Below, one piece after another: positions 7,452 through 14,403 of a stretch of 59,572 bases of DNA. The notes under the pieces are model-generated. The model was not told the origin of the DNA. It made no database searches and saw only the letters and a program-made list of their open reading frames with translations. Location: the NCBI RefSeq assembly GCF_027563315.1, contig NZ_JAMKBJ010000017.1:1-59572 (forward strand), written 5' to 3'. The DNA is from Paenisporosarcina quisquiliarum. GTDB lineage: Bacteria > Bacillota > Bacilli > Bacillales_A > Planococcaceae. Every line of letters begins with the position of its first letter. Within the stretch, counting starts at the first letter, position 1. Made by a program: the position numbers and the translations under genes.

Positions 7452-8705
7452 ATGGTCAACTGGATAACTGATTGGAAAATGAAAATTACGGGCTTTAATC
7501 GAAACATACGGATGTTCATGCTTGCGAATGTGTTGATTCAAATAGGCATGGGTGTTTTTATGGTCATGTACAATTTATATATAAAGGAACTCGGATTGTC
7601 CGAAGTAGTAAACGGAAAAGTTATCTCATACATGTCTTTAGCGACGGCTATTGTACTGATTCCTGCAGGCTTTTTAAGTGATCGAGTCGGAAGGAAATGG
7701 AGCATTGCGGTAGGTACATTGCTGACTGCAAGTACATTATTTTACCGGAGTGTTGTTGTAAGTGAAGAACCCATTGTCATCGCAGCATTCTTTACCGGAC
7801 TATTTATGGCCATTGTTCAGGTGTCGGGCGTGCCATTTTTAGCGGAAAACTCGAAAGCCTCTGAGCGTATGCACTTATTCAGCATTCACTTTTCGGTTGT
7901 GACGATTGCAAGCGTAATCGGGAGTCTCGGTGGGGGCGTATTGGCAGATGTGCTCGAATTTGGTTTTGGAATGAATGCAGTAGATGCAATACGATGGGCT
8001 CTTTTGGCTGGAGCAACTATTTTTACAATTGGGATTGTACCTTTGTTGAAATTAAAACCCAAAATGGTTTCTGAAGATGCAAAAAGAGAGGCAGCGATAA
8101 ATCTTCCCTCACAGGATAGTAGCTTTAAAATAAATGTCCGTATTATTGTATTGTTTGCCATTGCGCAATTATTGATAGGTATTGGCTCGGGTCTTGTTAT
8201 TCCTTATTTAAATTTGTATTTTGCAAATCGTTTTGATGCTTCTTCTGCATTTATCGGTTTGGTACTTTCCCTCGGGTCGGCAATGACAGCTGTTGCGATG
8301 TTAATCGGACCAATGTTGGTCAAAAAAGTTGGCAAAGTAAATGCACTGGTACTATTTCAATTAGGATCTTTACCGTTTTTATTCTTAACAGCCTTTACAA
8401 CGTCAGTGTGGCTGGCATCAGCCGGCTTTTTGATGAGGCAGGCTTTGATGAATGCGGGCAACCCTATTCAAAGCGCCATTGCGATGGAAGTTGTCCATGA
8501 TAAATATAAAGGGTTGGCAAATTCAGTTAACCAAATGGTCTTTAATATTGGATGGGCTGTCATGGGGCCAGTATCTGCCTGGTTAGTGACCACATATGGT
8601 TCATATTGGGGCTATGCTTATGCCTTTTCAATTACCGGATTTTTATATATCCTTTCGTCCAGTTATTTTTATATAGCTTTTGGAAGAAGGAAGCACATAT
8701 TGTAA
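7452..8705 (+). CDS. MFS transporter
   Basis: A 417-residue major facilitator with about 12 hydrophobic helices in two halves. After helix 2 it has the MFS loop pattern SDRVGRKWSIAVG (near residue 77). A longer central loop lies at about residues 195-220. Substrate cannot be predicted; architecture is that of a drug or solute exporter. The SD (AAGGGG) is somewhat far from ATG 7452, so a start at the MKITGF methionine (7479) is possible. It is followed after 49 bases by a CstR-like sensor gene on the same strand, which may be co-transcribed. Confidence 0.82.
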   Translation: MVNWITDWKMKITGFNRNIRMFMLANVLIQIGMGVFMVMYNLYIKELGLSEVVNGKVISYMSLATAIVLIPAGFLSDRVGRKWSIAVGTLLTASTLFYRSVVVSEEPIVIAAFFTGLFMAIVQVSGVPFLAENSKASERMHLFSIHFSVVTIASVIGSLGGGVLADVLEFGFGMNAVDAIRWALLAGATIFTIGIVPLLKLKPKMVSEDAKREAAINLPSQDSSFKINVRIIVLFAIAQLLIGIGSGLVIPYLNLYFANRFDASSAFIGLVLSLGSAMTAVAMLIGPMLVKKVGKVNALVLFQLGSLPFLFLTAFTTSVWLASAGFLMRQALMNAGNPIQSAIAMEVVHDKYKGLANSVNQMVFNIGWAVMGPVSAWLVTTYGSYWGYAYAFSITGFLYILSSSYFYIAFGRRKHIL

Positions 8706-8754
8706 TGGATTTTTCTTGCTAAATCGGCTATCGTAGATGTAAGGAGATACACCA

Positions 8755-9033
8755 GTGAGGAGTGAGACGAACTTGCATTATGACAAAACCATGATCAATC
8801 GATTAAAACGACTTGAAGGACAAGTGCGAGGCGTCATCAGAATGATGGAAGAAGGAAAAGACTGCCGTGAAGTTGTAACCCAACTTTCCGCTGTACGTTC
8901 TGCATCGGATCGCACACTTGGATTGATCGTCGCAAAAAATTTAGAACACTGTATTATTGAAGCTACCGAAAAAGGCACTTCAACTGAAACTGCTATTCAG
9001 GAAGCTGTTAGCATGTTGGTGAAGAGTAGATAA
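8755..9033 (+). CDS. CsoR/CstR family sulfur- or metal-sensing repressor
   Basis: A 92-residue all-helical DUF156 repressor. Cys37 (GKDCREV) and Cys66 (LEHC) are present. The position four before Cys66, His in copper-sensing CsoR, is Asn62 here (KNLEHC). That C-N-C pattern, with the sequence style DKxMINRxxRxxGQ and MMEEGKDC, matches the persulfide sensor CstR as I remember it rather than CsoR. CstR proteins normally control sulfide-oxidation and persulfide genes, but none is adjacent; the neighbour is an MFS carrier. The start is GTG at 8755, with AAGGAG eight bases upstream. Confidence 0.8.
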   Translation: MRSETNLHYDKTMINRLKRLEGQVRGVIRMMEEGKDCREVVTQLSAVRSASDRTLGLIVAKNLEHCIIEATEKGTSTETAIQEAVSMLVKSR

Positions 9034-9043
9034 ATGATAGAAA

Positions 9044-9082
9044 GCTGGAAACGCGATATAAATGCGTTTCCAGCTATTTTTA
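9044..9082 (+). terminator. Terminator after the CstR-like gene
   Basis: Stem GCTGGAAACGC (9044-9054) with GCGTTTCCAGC (9064-9074), then TATTTTTATT. Confidence 0.75.
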
Positions 9083-9108
9083 TTAATAAAATCGTTTATG
9101 TAATTAAC

Positions 9109-9315
9109 TCAGTCGTACACATGAAATAGCATCAGTTCATGAATCATTTTTTTGACGGTTTCTTCTTCAGGAGGATGAGAGCCGCCTGTCCATTTAATAG
9201 ATCCATCTGGTAAGTATTCTCCAGAGTAACGGGCTTGCTTGTAGAAGAAAGAAAATGTCCAGCCAGGTAATTGTTTATTTTCAAACATTGGTTTAAAGCT
9301 AAAATGTTGTAGCAT
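9109..9315 (-). CDS. yheE: YheE family conserved protein (DUF5342)
   Basis: A 68-residue soluble protein beginning MLQHFSFKPMFENKQLPGW, with a central ARYSGEYLPDGSIKWTG motif. Position between the yheIH homologues and yheB, plus size, matches B. subtilis YheE. The start at 9315 has GAAAGGAG just upstream; the frame remains open further upstream, but that part is not credible as coding. Function is unknown. It is divergent from the ferritin-like gene. Confidence 0.75.
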   Translation of the reverse strand: MLQHFSFKPMFENKQLPGWTFSFFYKQARYSGEYLPDGSIKWTGGSHPPEEETVKKMIHELMLFHVYD

Positions 9316-9385
9316 CAGTGTGCTCCTTTCATAGGTAGAGACACACCCGCATACGCTAGTAAAAAAGGCGTAAAGGAGTGGCCTA

Positions 9386-9775
9386 TTGTTTAATGAACAA
9401 TTAAAACAAGCCATAGAAGACGAGTATCAAGATTTTTATTTTTATAAATCCATGTTGAAGCTGACCAATGATCCATATTGGCAATCATTTATCAAGCATG
9501 CAATGGAAGACGAAAAAAGTCATTATGAAATGTTCCAACAACTCCATTATATGCTGACCGGTGAATTTGTACAAAATCCTCCTAAACCAAAACCACCAAC
9601 GAACCTAAAACAAGCCGCAAAAGAGTCGCTTGAACATGAATTGGCAGGAACAGATTTTTATAAAGAAATGCTACTCACTGTTCCCATCCCCGAAGCCTAC
9701 AATCCCTTTTTCATTGCCATGCATGACGAAATGGAACACGCGATTAGATTTTCAACGATGTACAATGCACTTTAA
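9386..9775 (+). CDS. Ferritin-like (rubrerythrin-superfamily) protein
   Basis: A 129-residue helical protein. It has spaced acidic and His metal-ligand candidates: EDEYQDFYFYKSM near the start, HAMEDEKSHYEMF (about residues 38-50), ESLEHELAGTDFYKEM, and HDEMEHAIRF near the end. This duplicated E...ExxH layout is that of the ferritin-like di-iron fold. The start is TTG at 9386, with AAAGGAG ten bases upstream. The enzymatic role, if any, is unknown; iron or peroxide handling is the usual inference. Confidence 0.72.
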   Translation: MFNEQLKQAIEDEYQDFYFYKSMLKLTNDPYWQSFIKHAMEDEKSHYEMFQQLHYMLTGEFVQNPPKPKPPTNLKQAAKESLEHELAGTDFYKEMLLTVPIPEAYNPFFIAMHDEMEHAIRFSTMYNAL

Positions 9776-9797
9776 GTAAGAGGTTCACATTTTTATC

Positions 9798-9832
9798 AAT
9801 CTGCCTTTGTCTGTTATAATAAAAGGCAGATT
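9798..9832 (+). promoter_or_regulatory. Palindrome around a -10 element upstream of yheB
   Basis: A perfect 11-base inverted repeat, AATCTGCCTTT (9798-9808) and AAAGGCAGATT (9822-9832). TATAAT (9815-9820) lies in the 13-base centre. It is either an operator on the yheB promoter or a hairpin closing the ferritin-like gene; there is no T-run, so I favour operator. Confidence 0.45.
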
Positions 9833-9852
9833 GACAGAAAAAGGTGAACAAC

Positions 9853-11001
9853 TTGAACTTTATATGGACATTACTTTTCATGGCATTAATTGGTGCCTTA
9901 ATCGGAGGGTATACGAATCACCTCGCGATTAAAATGCTTTTTCGCCCACATGAAGCGAAATATATAGGCAAATGGCGCGTGCCCTTTACGCCTGGACTTA
10001 TTCCAAAACGACGGGATGAACTGGCTAAACAACTTGGTCGGACAGTCGTTGAACATTTATTAACACCTGAAACCTTTAAACGACGTTTCTTTTCAGATGA
10101 CATGAGAAGAAAAGCAGAATTATGGATTCAAGGGCAACTGACGAAGCATTTGTTTGAATCAAACCTGACTTTACAGCAGTGGCTTACTAAAGCAGGGATT
10201 GAAAATATTCCGTCACTTGTCGAAGATAAAATCGATTCTGTGATTGATGAGCAAATCGAATCTCTTGAATCTCGATTTGCATCAAAAACAGTGAAGGAAC
10301 TCGCACCTGAACAATGGCAACAACAAGCTGACGAACGTATTCCTGAAATCGTTTCGTATATGATTGCAAAAGGGGAAACTTACTTTGCTTCAGAAGAAGG
10401 ACGGAAAACGGTTAAGAGACTGATTGACGATTTTCTTTCTTCAAAAGGTACATTTGGCAATATGATTCAAATGTTTATGGGAGAGTCTTCTACTATTGTG
10501 GATCGGGTGCAACCAGAAATTCAAAAATTCCTTCACGCACCTGGAACATTTGAACTTCTTGCCAATGTTATACGCGGTGAATGGGAGAAATTAAAAGATC
10601 GTCCTTTAAATGAATTGATTGGTGGATTTGATTTACAGCCTGTCATTAAGGTCGTAAAGTCATATGTAAAACAGGAGTTGGCACTTGAAAAACGTCTGGA
10701 TGCTACGTTACAATCGTACTGGCCGGATGGTGCTGACTGGACAGCACATAACCTAACACCAAAAATGACTGATTTTATCTTTGCTCAAGGCGAAATTAAG
10801 CTTGAAGAAACGATTCAACGATTGAAGTTAGAAGAAATGGTTGAAGAACAAGTGGACTCTTTCCCTGTGCAGCGACTTGAAGAATTGGTTTTAGGTATTT
10901 CCAGAAAAGAATTTAAAATGATTACAGTGCTTGGTGCTATACTTGGAGGCTTAATTGGCTTAGTTCAAGGCGGTATCGTATATGTACTGAATATGATGTA
11001 G
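9853..11001 (+). CDS. yheB: DUF445 family membrane protein YheB
   Basis: About 382 residues, the length of B. subtilis YheB. The hydrophobic N-terminus (FIWTLLFMALIGALIGGYTN) leads into HLAIKMLFRPHEAKYIGKWRVPFTPGLIPKRR, the DUF445 signature. The middle is long, helical and charged. A C-terminal membrane helix (about residues 360-380, AILGGLIGLVQGGIVYVL) closes it. TTG at 9853 is preferred because AAAAAGGTG lies at the right distance; GTG at 9844 would consume that SD. Molecular function is unknown. yheA follows after ten bases, so the two form an operon. Confidence 0.85.
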   Translation: MNFIWTLLFMALIGALIGGYTNHLAIKMLFRPHEAKYIGKWRVPFTPGLIPKRRDELAKQLGRTVVEHLLTPETFKRRFFSDDMRRKAELWIQGQLTKHLFESNLTLQQWLTKAGIENIPSLVEDKIDSVIDEQIESLESRFASKTVKELAPEQWQQQADERIPEIVSYMIAKGETYFASEEGRKTVKRLIDDFLSSKGTFGNMIQMFMGESSTIVDRVQPEIQKFLHAPGTFELLANVIRGEWEKLKDRPLNELIGGFDLQPVIKVVKSYVKQELALEKRLDATLQSYWPDGADWTAHNLTPKMTDFIFAQGEIKLEETIQRLKLEEMVEEQVDSFPVQRLEELVLGISRKEFKMITVLGAILGGLIGLVQGGIVYVLNMM

Positions 11002-11011
11002 GAGTGATCAC

Positions 11012-11359
11012 ATGACAATTAACATTTATGATGATATCAATCGATTAGAAACGACTTTCAGAAAAACGACTGAATATGCAGCAGTAGAAAAAGCAGTAAC
11101 AGAGGTTAAAGCGGATGAACAAGCATTAGCACTGTTTAAAAGCTTCCGTGATTTACAAATGACATTGCAACAAAAGCAAATGCAAGGTGAAGAAATCTCA
11201 GGTGAAGAACTTGAATATGCTCAAAAAACTGCACAGCTTGCACAGTCAAACCCTAAAATTGAACAAATGCTTCAAGCTGAAATGGCACTAAGTGGATTGA
11301 TTGAAGAAGTTAACCGTGTGTTAATGAAGCCTGTACAGTCATTATACGAAGGAATTTAA
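11012..11359 (+). CDS. yheA: YlbF/YmcA family protein YheA
   Basis: A 115-residue helical protein of the YlbF/YmcA (DUF964) family. It has a typical ETTFRKTTEYAAVEKAVTEVKADEQALALFKSFRDLQ opening half and an EQMLQAEMALSGLIEEVNRVL helix. Relatives YlbF, YmcA and YaaT modulate RNase Y-dependent processing and sporulation or biofilm control; YheA itself is uncharacterised as far as I know. Ten bases separate it from yheB. Two successive terminators follow. Confidence 0.88.
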   Translation: MTINIYDDINRLETTFRKTTEYAAVEKAVTEVKADEQALALFKSFRDLQMTLQQKQMQGEEISGEELEYAQKTAQLAQSNPKIEQMLQAEMALSGLIEEVNRVLMKPVQSLYEGI

Positions 11360-11437
11360 ACCGGCTTTCTCCGGTTTTGTTTTTCTATAAATAGTATTTG
11401 AAGGACACCTGGGACATAATGTTCCAGGTGTTTTTTT
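11359..11437 (+). terminator. Two successive terminators after yheA
   Basis: First: AACCGG (11359-11364) with CCGGTT (11371-11376) and a T-rich tail, overlapping the yheA stop. Second: ACACCTGG (11405-11412) with CCAGGTGT (11424-11431) and seven Ts. Confidence 0.8.
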
Positions 11438-11450
11438 GATGGTAAGGGTC

Positions 11451-11488
11451 GACGTAGGAAAAATGGGAAAACTGAGTTGACGTAGGAA
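11451..11488 (+). repeat. Two copies of GACGTAGGAA
   Basis: GACGTAGGAA at 11451 and 11479, 28 bases apart, in the gap between the yheA terminators and the next gene. It resembles the better-formed core-plus-spacer arrays elsewhere in the window but does not share their 21-base step. Confidence 0.35.
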
Positions 11489-11564
11489 TAGTCTTGTCTC
11501 CGAAAATAATTTATAGGAAAGAGGGTATAAATGAAAGAGAGATAAAAAGAAAGGAAAGATAAAA

Positions 11565-12296
11565 TTGATTTTAATGACCTTTTTACTGACAGTAGGCTTA
11601 ATATTCGTCCATATTTTTTCAAAAAGACTCTATATTCTGAGTGAGGTTCACCGTCACCGATTTCTTTCGCTATCATCAGGTATAGCAGCTTCTTATGTTT
11701 TTGTATTTTTACTGCCAGAGTTAAACAACTACCAAAAAATGCTGGAAAGTAGTTTAGATAACAAAATTTTAATTTTACTTGAAGATCATATTTATATGGT
11801 GGCTTTGCTCGGTCTAGTTGTTTTTTACGGATTGGAAATACTGGTAAGAAAGATAAAAGACGTAGATGATTGTTCAGAAGATGCGGAAGCGGCGATGACC
11901 ATTTTTAACATACATATCGGTTCGTTTTTTATTTATAATGCAATTATTGGCTACCTGATGATTAGAGGAGAGTACGAAGGTTTTTTAGGTCACATCATTT
12001 ACTTCATCGCTATGAGCGTGCATTTTATAACAAATGATTGGAGTCTAAGAGCCTCCCATAAAGATGTATATGATCGTTATGGTAGATGGCTTCTTTCATT
12101 TGCAGTGCTAATTGGTTGGGCAGTTGGTGCATTTTTGGATATTCGAGAAGTGGTCGTTTCCTTATTGGCTGCGTTTATCGCAGGAGGAATTATCTTAAAT
12201 GTTATGAAAGAGGAGCTCCCTGAAAATCGAAAGAGTAATTTACCAGCTTTTCTTTTTGGAGTTGTCAGTTATACGGCACTCATCTTATTTTTATAA
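11565..12296 (+). CDS. Polytopic membrane protein, ZIP-transporter-like layout
   Basis: A 243-residue protein with about eight hydrophobic segments. Features include a helix-1 pair (FLLTVGLIFVHIF), SSGIAASYVFVFLLPEL (about residues 37-54), an internal acidic loop (KDVDDCSEDAEAAM), and late segments with MSVHFITNDWSLRASH. The general layout, with a VFLLPEL helix and His/Asn/Asp in later helices, is reminiscent of ZIP metal carriers, but I do not see the full HNxxD motif. The start TTG 11565, with AAAGGAAAG upstream, and ATG 11574 are both possible. Treat as an uncharacterised integral membrane protein. Confidence 0.6.
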   Translation: MILMTFLLTVGLIFVHIFSKRLYILSEVHRHRFLSLSSGIAASYVFVFLLPELNNYQKMLESSLDNKILILLEDHIYMVALLGLVVFYGLEILVRKIKDVDDCSEDAEAAMTIFNIHIGSFFIYNAIIGYLMIRGEYEGFLGHIIYFIAMSVHFITNDWSLRASHKDVYDRYGRWLLSFAVLIGWAVGAFLDIREVVVSLLAAFIAGGIILNVMKEELPENRKSNLPAFLFGVVSYTALILFL

Positions 12297-12325
12297 ACCT
12301 CTGGAGAAAATATGATTGAAATGCA

Positions 12326-12353
12326 TTGCATCGAAAAGAGTGTATGCTATAAT
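12326..12353 (+). promoter_or_regulatory. Promoter of a candidate small RNA
   Basis: TTGCAT (12326-12331), 16 bases, then TATAAT (12348-12353) preceded by ATGC, which resembles an extended -10. The only thing downstream on this strand before the convergent csp gene is a terminator. Confidence 0.55.
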
Positions 12354-12359
12354 CTAAGA

Positions 12360-12426
12360 ATCCTTTAAATTGTGTTACTTTGCTTGGAAAATGACCTCTG
12401 CCCACATTGTAGGCAGAGGTTTTTTG
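12360..12426 (+). ncRNA. Candidate ~65-nt small RNA
   Basis: A likely transcript from the preceding promoter to the terminator hairpin CCTCTGCC (12395-12402) with GGCAGAGG (12412-12419) and a T-run. No ORF with an SD lies inside. The unstructured 5' half (about 12360-12390) is U- and A-rich and could pair with targets. It could also be an upstream-initiated decoy, or a terminator protecting the csp 3' end. No family is recognised. Confidence 0.4.
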
Positions 12427-12455
12427 GTGTGATTGATTAATTTTAGACAAATAAA

Positions 12456-12484
12456 AAACAGACTCTACAATGTAGAGTCTGTTG
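12456..12484 (-). terminator. Terminator of the cold-shock gene
   Basis: Stem AACAGACTCTACA with TGTAGAGTCTGTT around 12458-12483; on the minus strand it is followed by TTTTTTATTTG. Confidence 0.8.
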
Positions 12485-12494
12485 AAAGGTTAAA

Positions 12495-12695
12495 TTATGC
12501 TTTTTGAACGTTTGAAGCTTGAGCTCCACGAGCGCCTTGCTCAACGTCGAAAGTAACTTTTTGACCTTCGTCTAAAGATTTGAAGCCTTCACTTTGGATT
12601 GCTGAGAAATGTACGAATACATCGTCCCCATTTTCACGCTCGATAAAACCAAAACCTTTTTCTGCATTAAACCATTTTACTGTACCTTGTTCCAT
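12495..12695 (-). CDS. Cold-shock protein (CspA/CspB family)
   Basis: A 66-residue single OB-fold protein with both RNA-binding motifs intact, KGFGFI (RNP1) and VFVHFSAI (RNP2). It is an RNA/ssDNA chaperone in the cytoplasm. Length and sequence ([20 protein letters not shown]) fit CspB, CspC or CspD of Bacillus equally well. SD AGGAGG precedes ATG at 12695. A good promoter (TTGCTA-17-TATGAT) lies at 12818-12846 on the minus strand. This gives a leader of about 115 bases, typical of cold-shock mRNAs whose leaders act as thermosensors. Confidence 0.95.
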   Translation of the reverse strand: MEQGTVKWFNAEKGFGFIERENGDDVFVHFSAIQSEGFKSLDEGQKVTFDVEQGARGAQASNVQKA

Positions 12696-12817
12696 TTTTG
12701 TTGCCTCCTAGTGTGAAATTCACACAATGTAATACTATCCCTGCCCAAAGTGATCATTAAGACGATAAGTTTGAAACGTATACTAATCTTTTACACCGAC
12801 AAAAATAATTCTTCTTT

Positions 12818-12846
12818 ATCATAGCACCATTCTTTTGGATTAGCAA
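12818..12846 (-). promoter_or_regulatory. Cold-shock gene promoter
   Basis: On the minus strand, TTGCTA (complement of 12841-12846), 17 bases, TATGAT (complement of 12818-12823) with TGC before the -10. The start of transcription would be near 12811. Confidence 0.6.
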
Positions 12847-12989
12847 CTGATTTGATTTACTCCACAAAAAACATAGTCTAAATGAATAGGCTCTTTCATA
12901 ATCATTCACTTAACAATCCTTGTACAGTGCAGTTTCACTGGTAATTGAAATACTTTTGTTTAAGACATTATTTTTTGGAAAAATGATTC

Positions 12990-13097
12990 CTAAAATAATT
13001 CATGTAAAGATGAAAAGCATTTGCCCGAAAAAAATGAACCAATGCCACTGAATGCATAGACGACGAGTGTTTTCCGAAATTTGATTATATAATCCAT
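12990..13097 (-). pseudogene. Short broken membrane-protein ORF
   Basis: ATG at 13097, with GGAAGGAAC upstream, opens a 35-codon frame (MDYIIKFRKTLVVYAFSGIG...). It changes frame half way: another frame continues HWFIFFGQMLFIFT, then a stop, then IILGIIFPKNNVL. Two hydrophobic stretches divided by a frameshift and a stop suggest a decayed small membrane protein gene. No homologue is recognised, so this may also be chance. Confidence 0.3.
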
Positions 13098-13265
13098 TTT
13101 AGTGTTCCTTCCATAAAACATATTCTTCAGTTTGAGTTCCTTTATTATCAATCCCTCTCTACACACTTTTAAAGGGAGTAACTATTATCTGATTCTAATC
13201 GGTGCTGGTTCGTAAGGACAAAATTCCCATTGAAAGTTCAGAGTTGTTCGTGTTAATATACCAAT

Positions 13266-13505
13266 ACAAGCTGCATTGTTCGTAACAATATTAAGTTTTA
13301 ACCTTTAAGCTGTTGTAGGGAGTTTTTATAGAAACAGGAATGACATACCACATTCACTTCGGTCAATGAGGACAGGCAGGATAGTTTCCGCGAACACCCA
13401 CTTTGAGGAGTGGTGGTCTAAAACTTTCTTATTTTATTTACGGCAAAGGCGGCTTTTAAACTGACTTATATAGCCCAGTTCCTTTATAGGAACTGGGCTT
13501 TTTTA
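13266..13505 (+). ncRNA. Candidate ~240-nt transcript ending in a strong terminator
   Basis: Within the 807-base gap 12696-13502, a possible promoter TTGAAA (13230-13235)-18-TAATAT (13254-13259) is followed by about 240 bases without a convincing ORF. It ends at a strong rightward terminator. The stretch contains local hairpins, for example ATTGTTCGTAACAAT and CCACT-TTGAGG-AGTGG (about 13399-13414). It is unusually GC-rich at 13350-13420, with TTCCGCGAACACCCACTTTG. It could be a structured RNA or a worn dispersed repeat; I cannot assign a family. Confidence 0.3.
13472..13505 (+). terminator. Strong rightward terminator facing the CPBP gene
   Basis: GCCCAGTTCC (13473-13482) with GGAACTGGGC (13489-13498) followed by a T-run. 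The T-run is on the plus strand, so the hairpin serves a plus-strand transcript, although no plus-strand gene precedes it within 1.1 kb. Confidence 0.75.
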
Positions 13506-14165
13506 TGTCTTTAAATACACAATATAAAAAAGAATAATACCTATATCAGCTAGCATATGGCTAATGGTAGAAGCGGAAATAGAAGCAAAAACCATTCTGA
13601 AACTACCCCAAAGTAAACCTGCAACCAGGACAGGTATGGTTGCGATTAAACTTAAAGGCATATCAACGAGAGGTATCAGTACCAACAAATGATAGATCGC
13701 ATAAAAAAATGAAGTGACAATGACACTTCCTAGCGTTCCTAATTTATCGAGATATCGCGTGTACATAAATTCTCGCCAGTACCATTCTTCCAAAAATGGA
13801 TTGATGAAAATCAATATAAATATGTAGAACCACACAACAGAACCACTAAATTTCCACGCCACAAGAATTTTTGACACTTCTTCGATTTCAAATAAGCTTC
13901 CGATAGCTAATGACATCGAACTGAAGATTATGATGGCACACAACAGTCCGCTGATCAGACCGGTCATAAAGGATGCTAATGTTCTTTCTTTCTTGATGGA
14001 TTCATAAAATGAAGATTTGAGTGTTGGGTTTCTATAATAAGAAAGAAGAGGGATTAAAAAAAGCCAGCTATAAAATAACACAAAAGTGATGGGTATGGAC
14101 TCAAAAGTATTGATTCCTAGGAAAATCATTATGGTAGGACCAAATAAGTATATTACATTTTTCAT
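13503..14165 (-). CDS. CPBP family intramembrane metalloprotease
   Basis: A 220-residue polytopic membrane protein of the CAAX protease/bacteriocin-processing (CPBP, Abi) family. The catalytic motifs are visible: EEWYWREFMY (EExxxR, about residue 127), FFYAIYHLL (FxxxH) and a final SHMLADI (HxxxD). Proteins of this family cleave near the membrane; substrates in Bacillales are mostly unknown. ATG at 14165 is chosen because GGAGG lies directly upstream. It stands alone, between a plus-strand terminator and the yhaR promoter. Confidence 0.82.
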   Translation of the reverse strand: MKNVIYLFGPTIMIFLGINTFESIPITFVLFYSWLFLIPLLSYYRNPTLKSSFYESIKKERTLASFMTGLISGLLCAIIIFSSMSLAIGSLFEIEEVSKILVAWKFSGSVVWFYIFILIFINPFLEEWYWREFMYTRYLDKLGTLGSVIVTSFFYAIYHLLVLIPLVDMPLSLIATIPVLVAGLLWGSFRMVFASISASTISHMLADIGIILFYIVYLKT

Positions 14166-14369
14166 ATTGCCTCCTGAAAGATGGACTGACAAAATCTTCT
14201 CGTCTTTAGTATTGAAATTAAACCGTTGGAATATTCGTCTACTCAGCAAAAATAGAATTAACTGGAATCCGCACTATTTGACAGATATAGTGAATGCCTA
14301 ACAGTCTTATTGAAGAATTTATTGATCATTTAAAGGATTTTCATTTTGTTTCTCGAATTAGTATTAATA

Positions 14370-14387
14370 TGAATGACTATTCACTCG
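14370..14387 (+). promoter_or_regulatory. FadR-like operator upstream of yhaR
   Basis: TGAATGACTATTCACTCG, close to the B. subtilis FadR (TetR family) palindrome TGAATGAnTAnTCATTCA with two mismatches in the right arm. It lies just before the SD of a fatty-acid-type enoyl-CoA hydratase, and a near-perfect site precedes the acyl-CoA ligase gene at 48308. Confidence 0.6.
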
Positions 14388-14403
14388 GAGAGAGGTGTCT
14401 ACT

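Noticed and set aside
11565-12296. Confident ZIP metal transporter call
   Set aside because: The layout is suggestive but the HNxxD and HExxH helices of ZIP proteins are not both visible.
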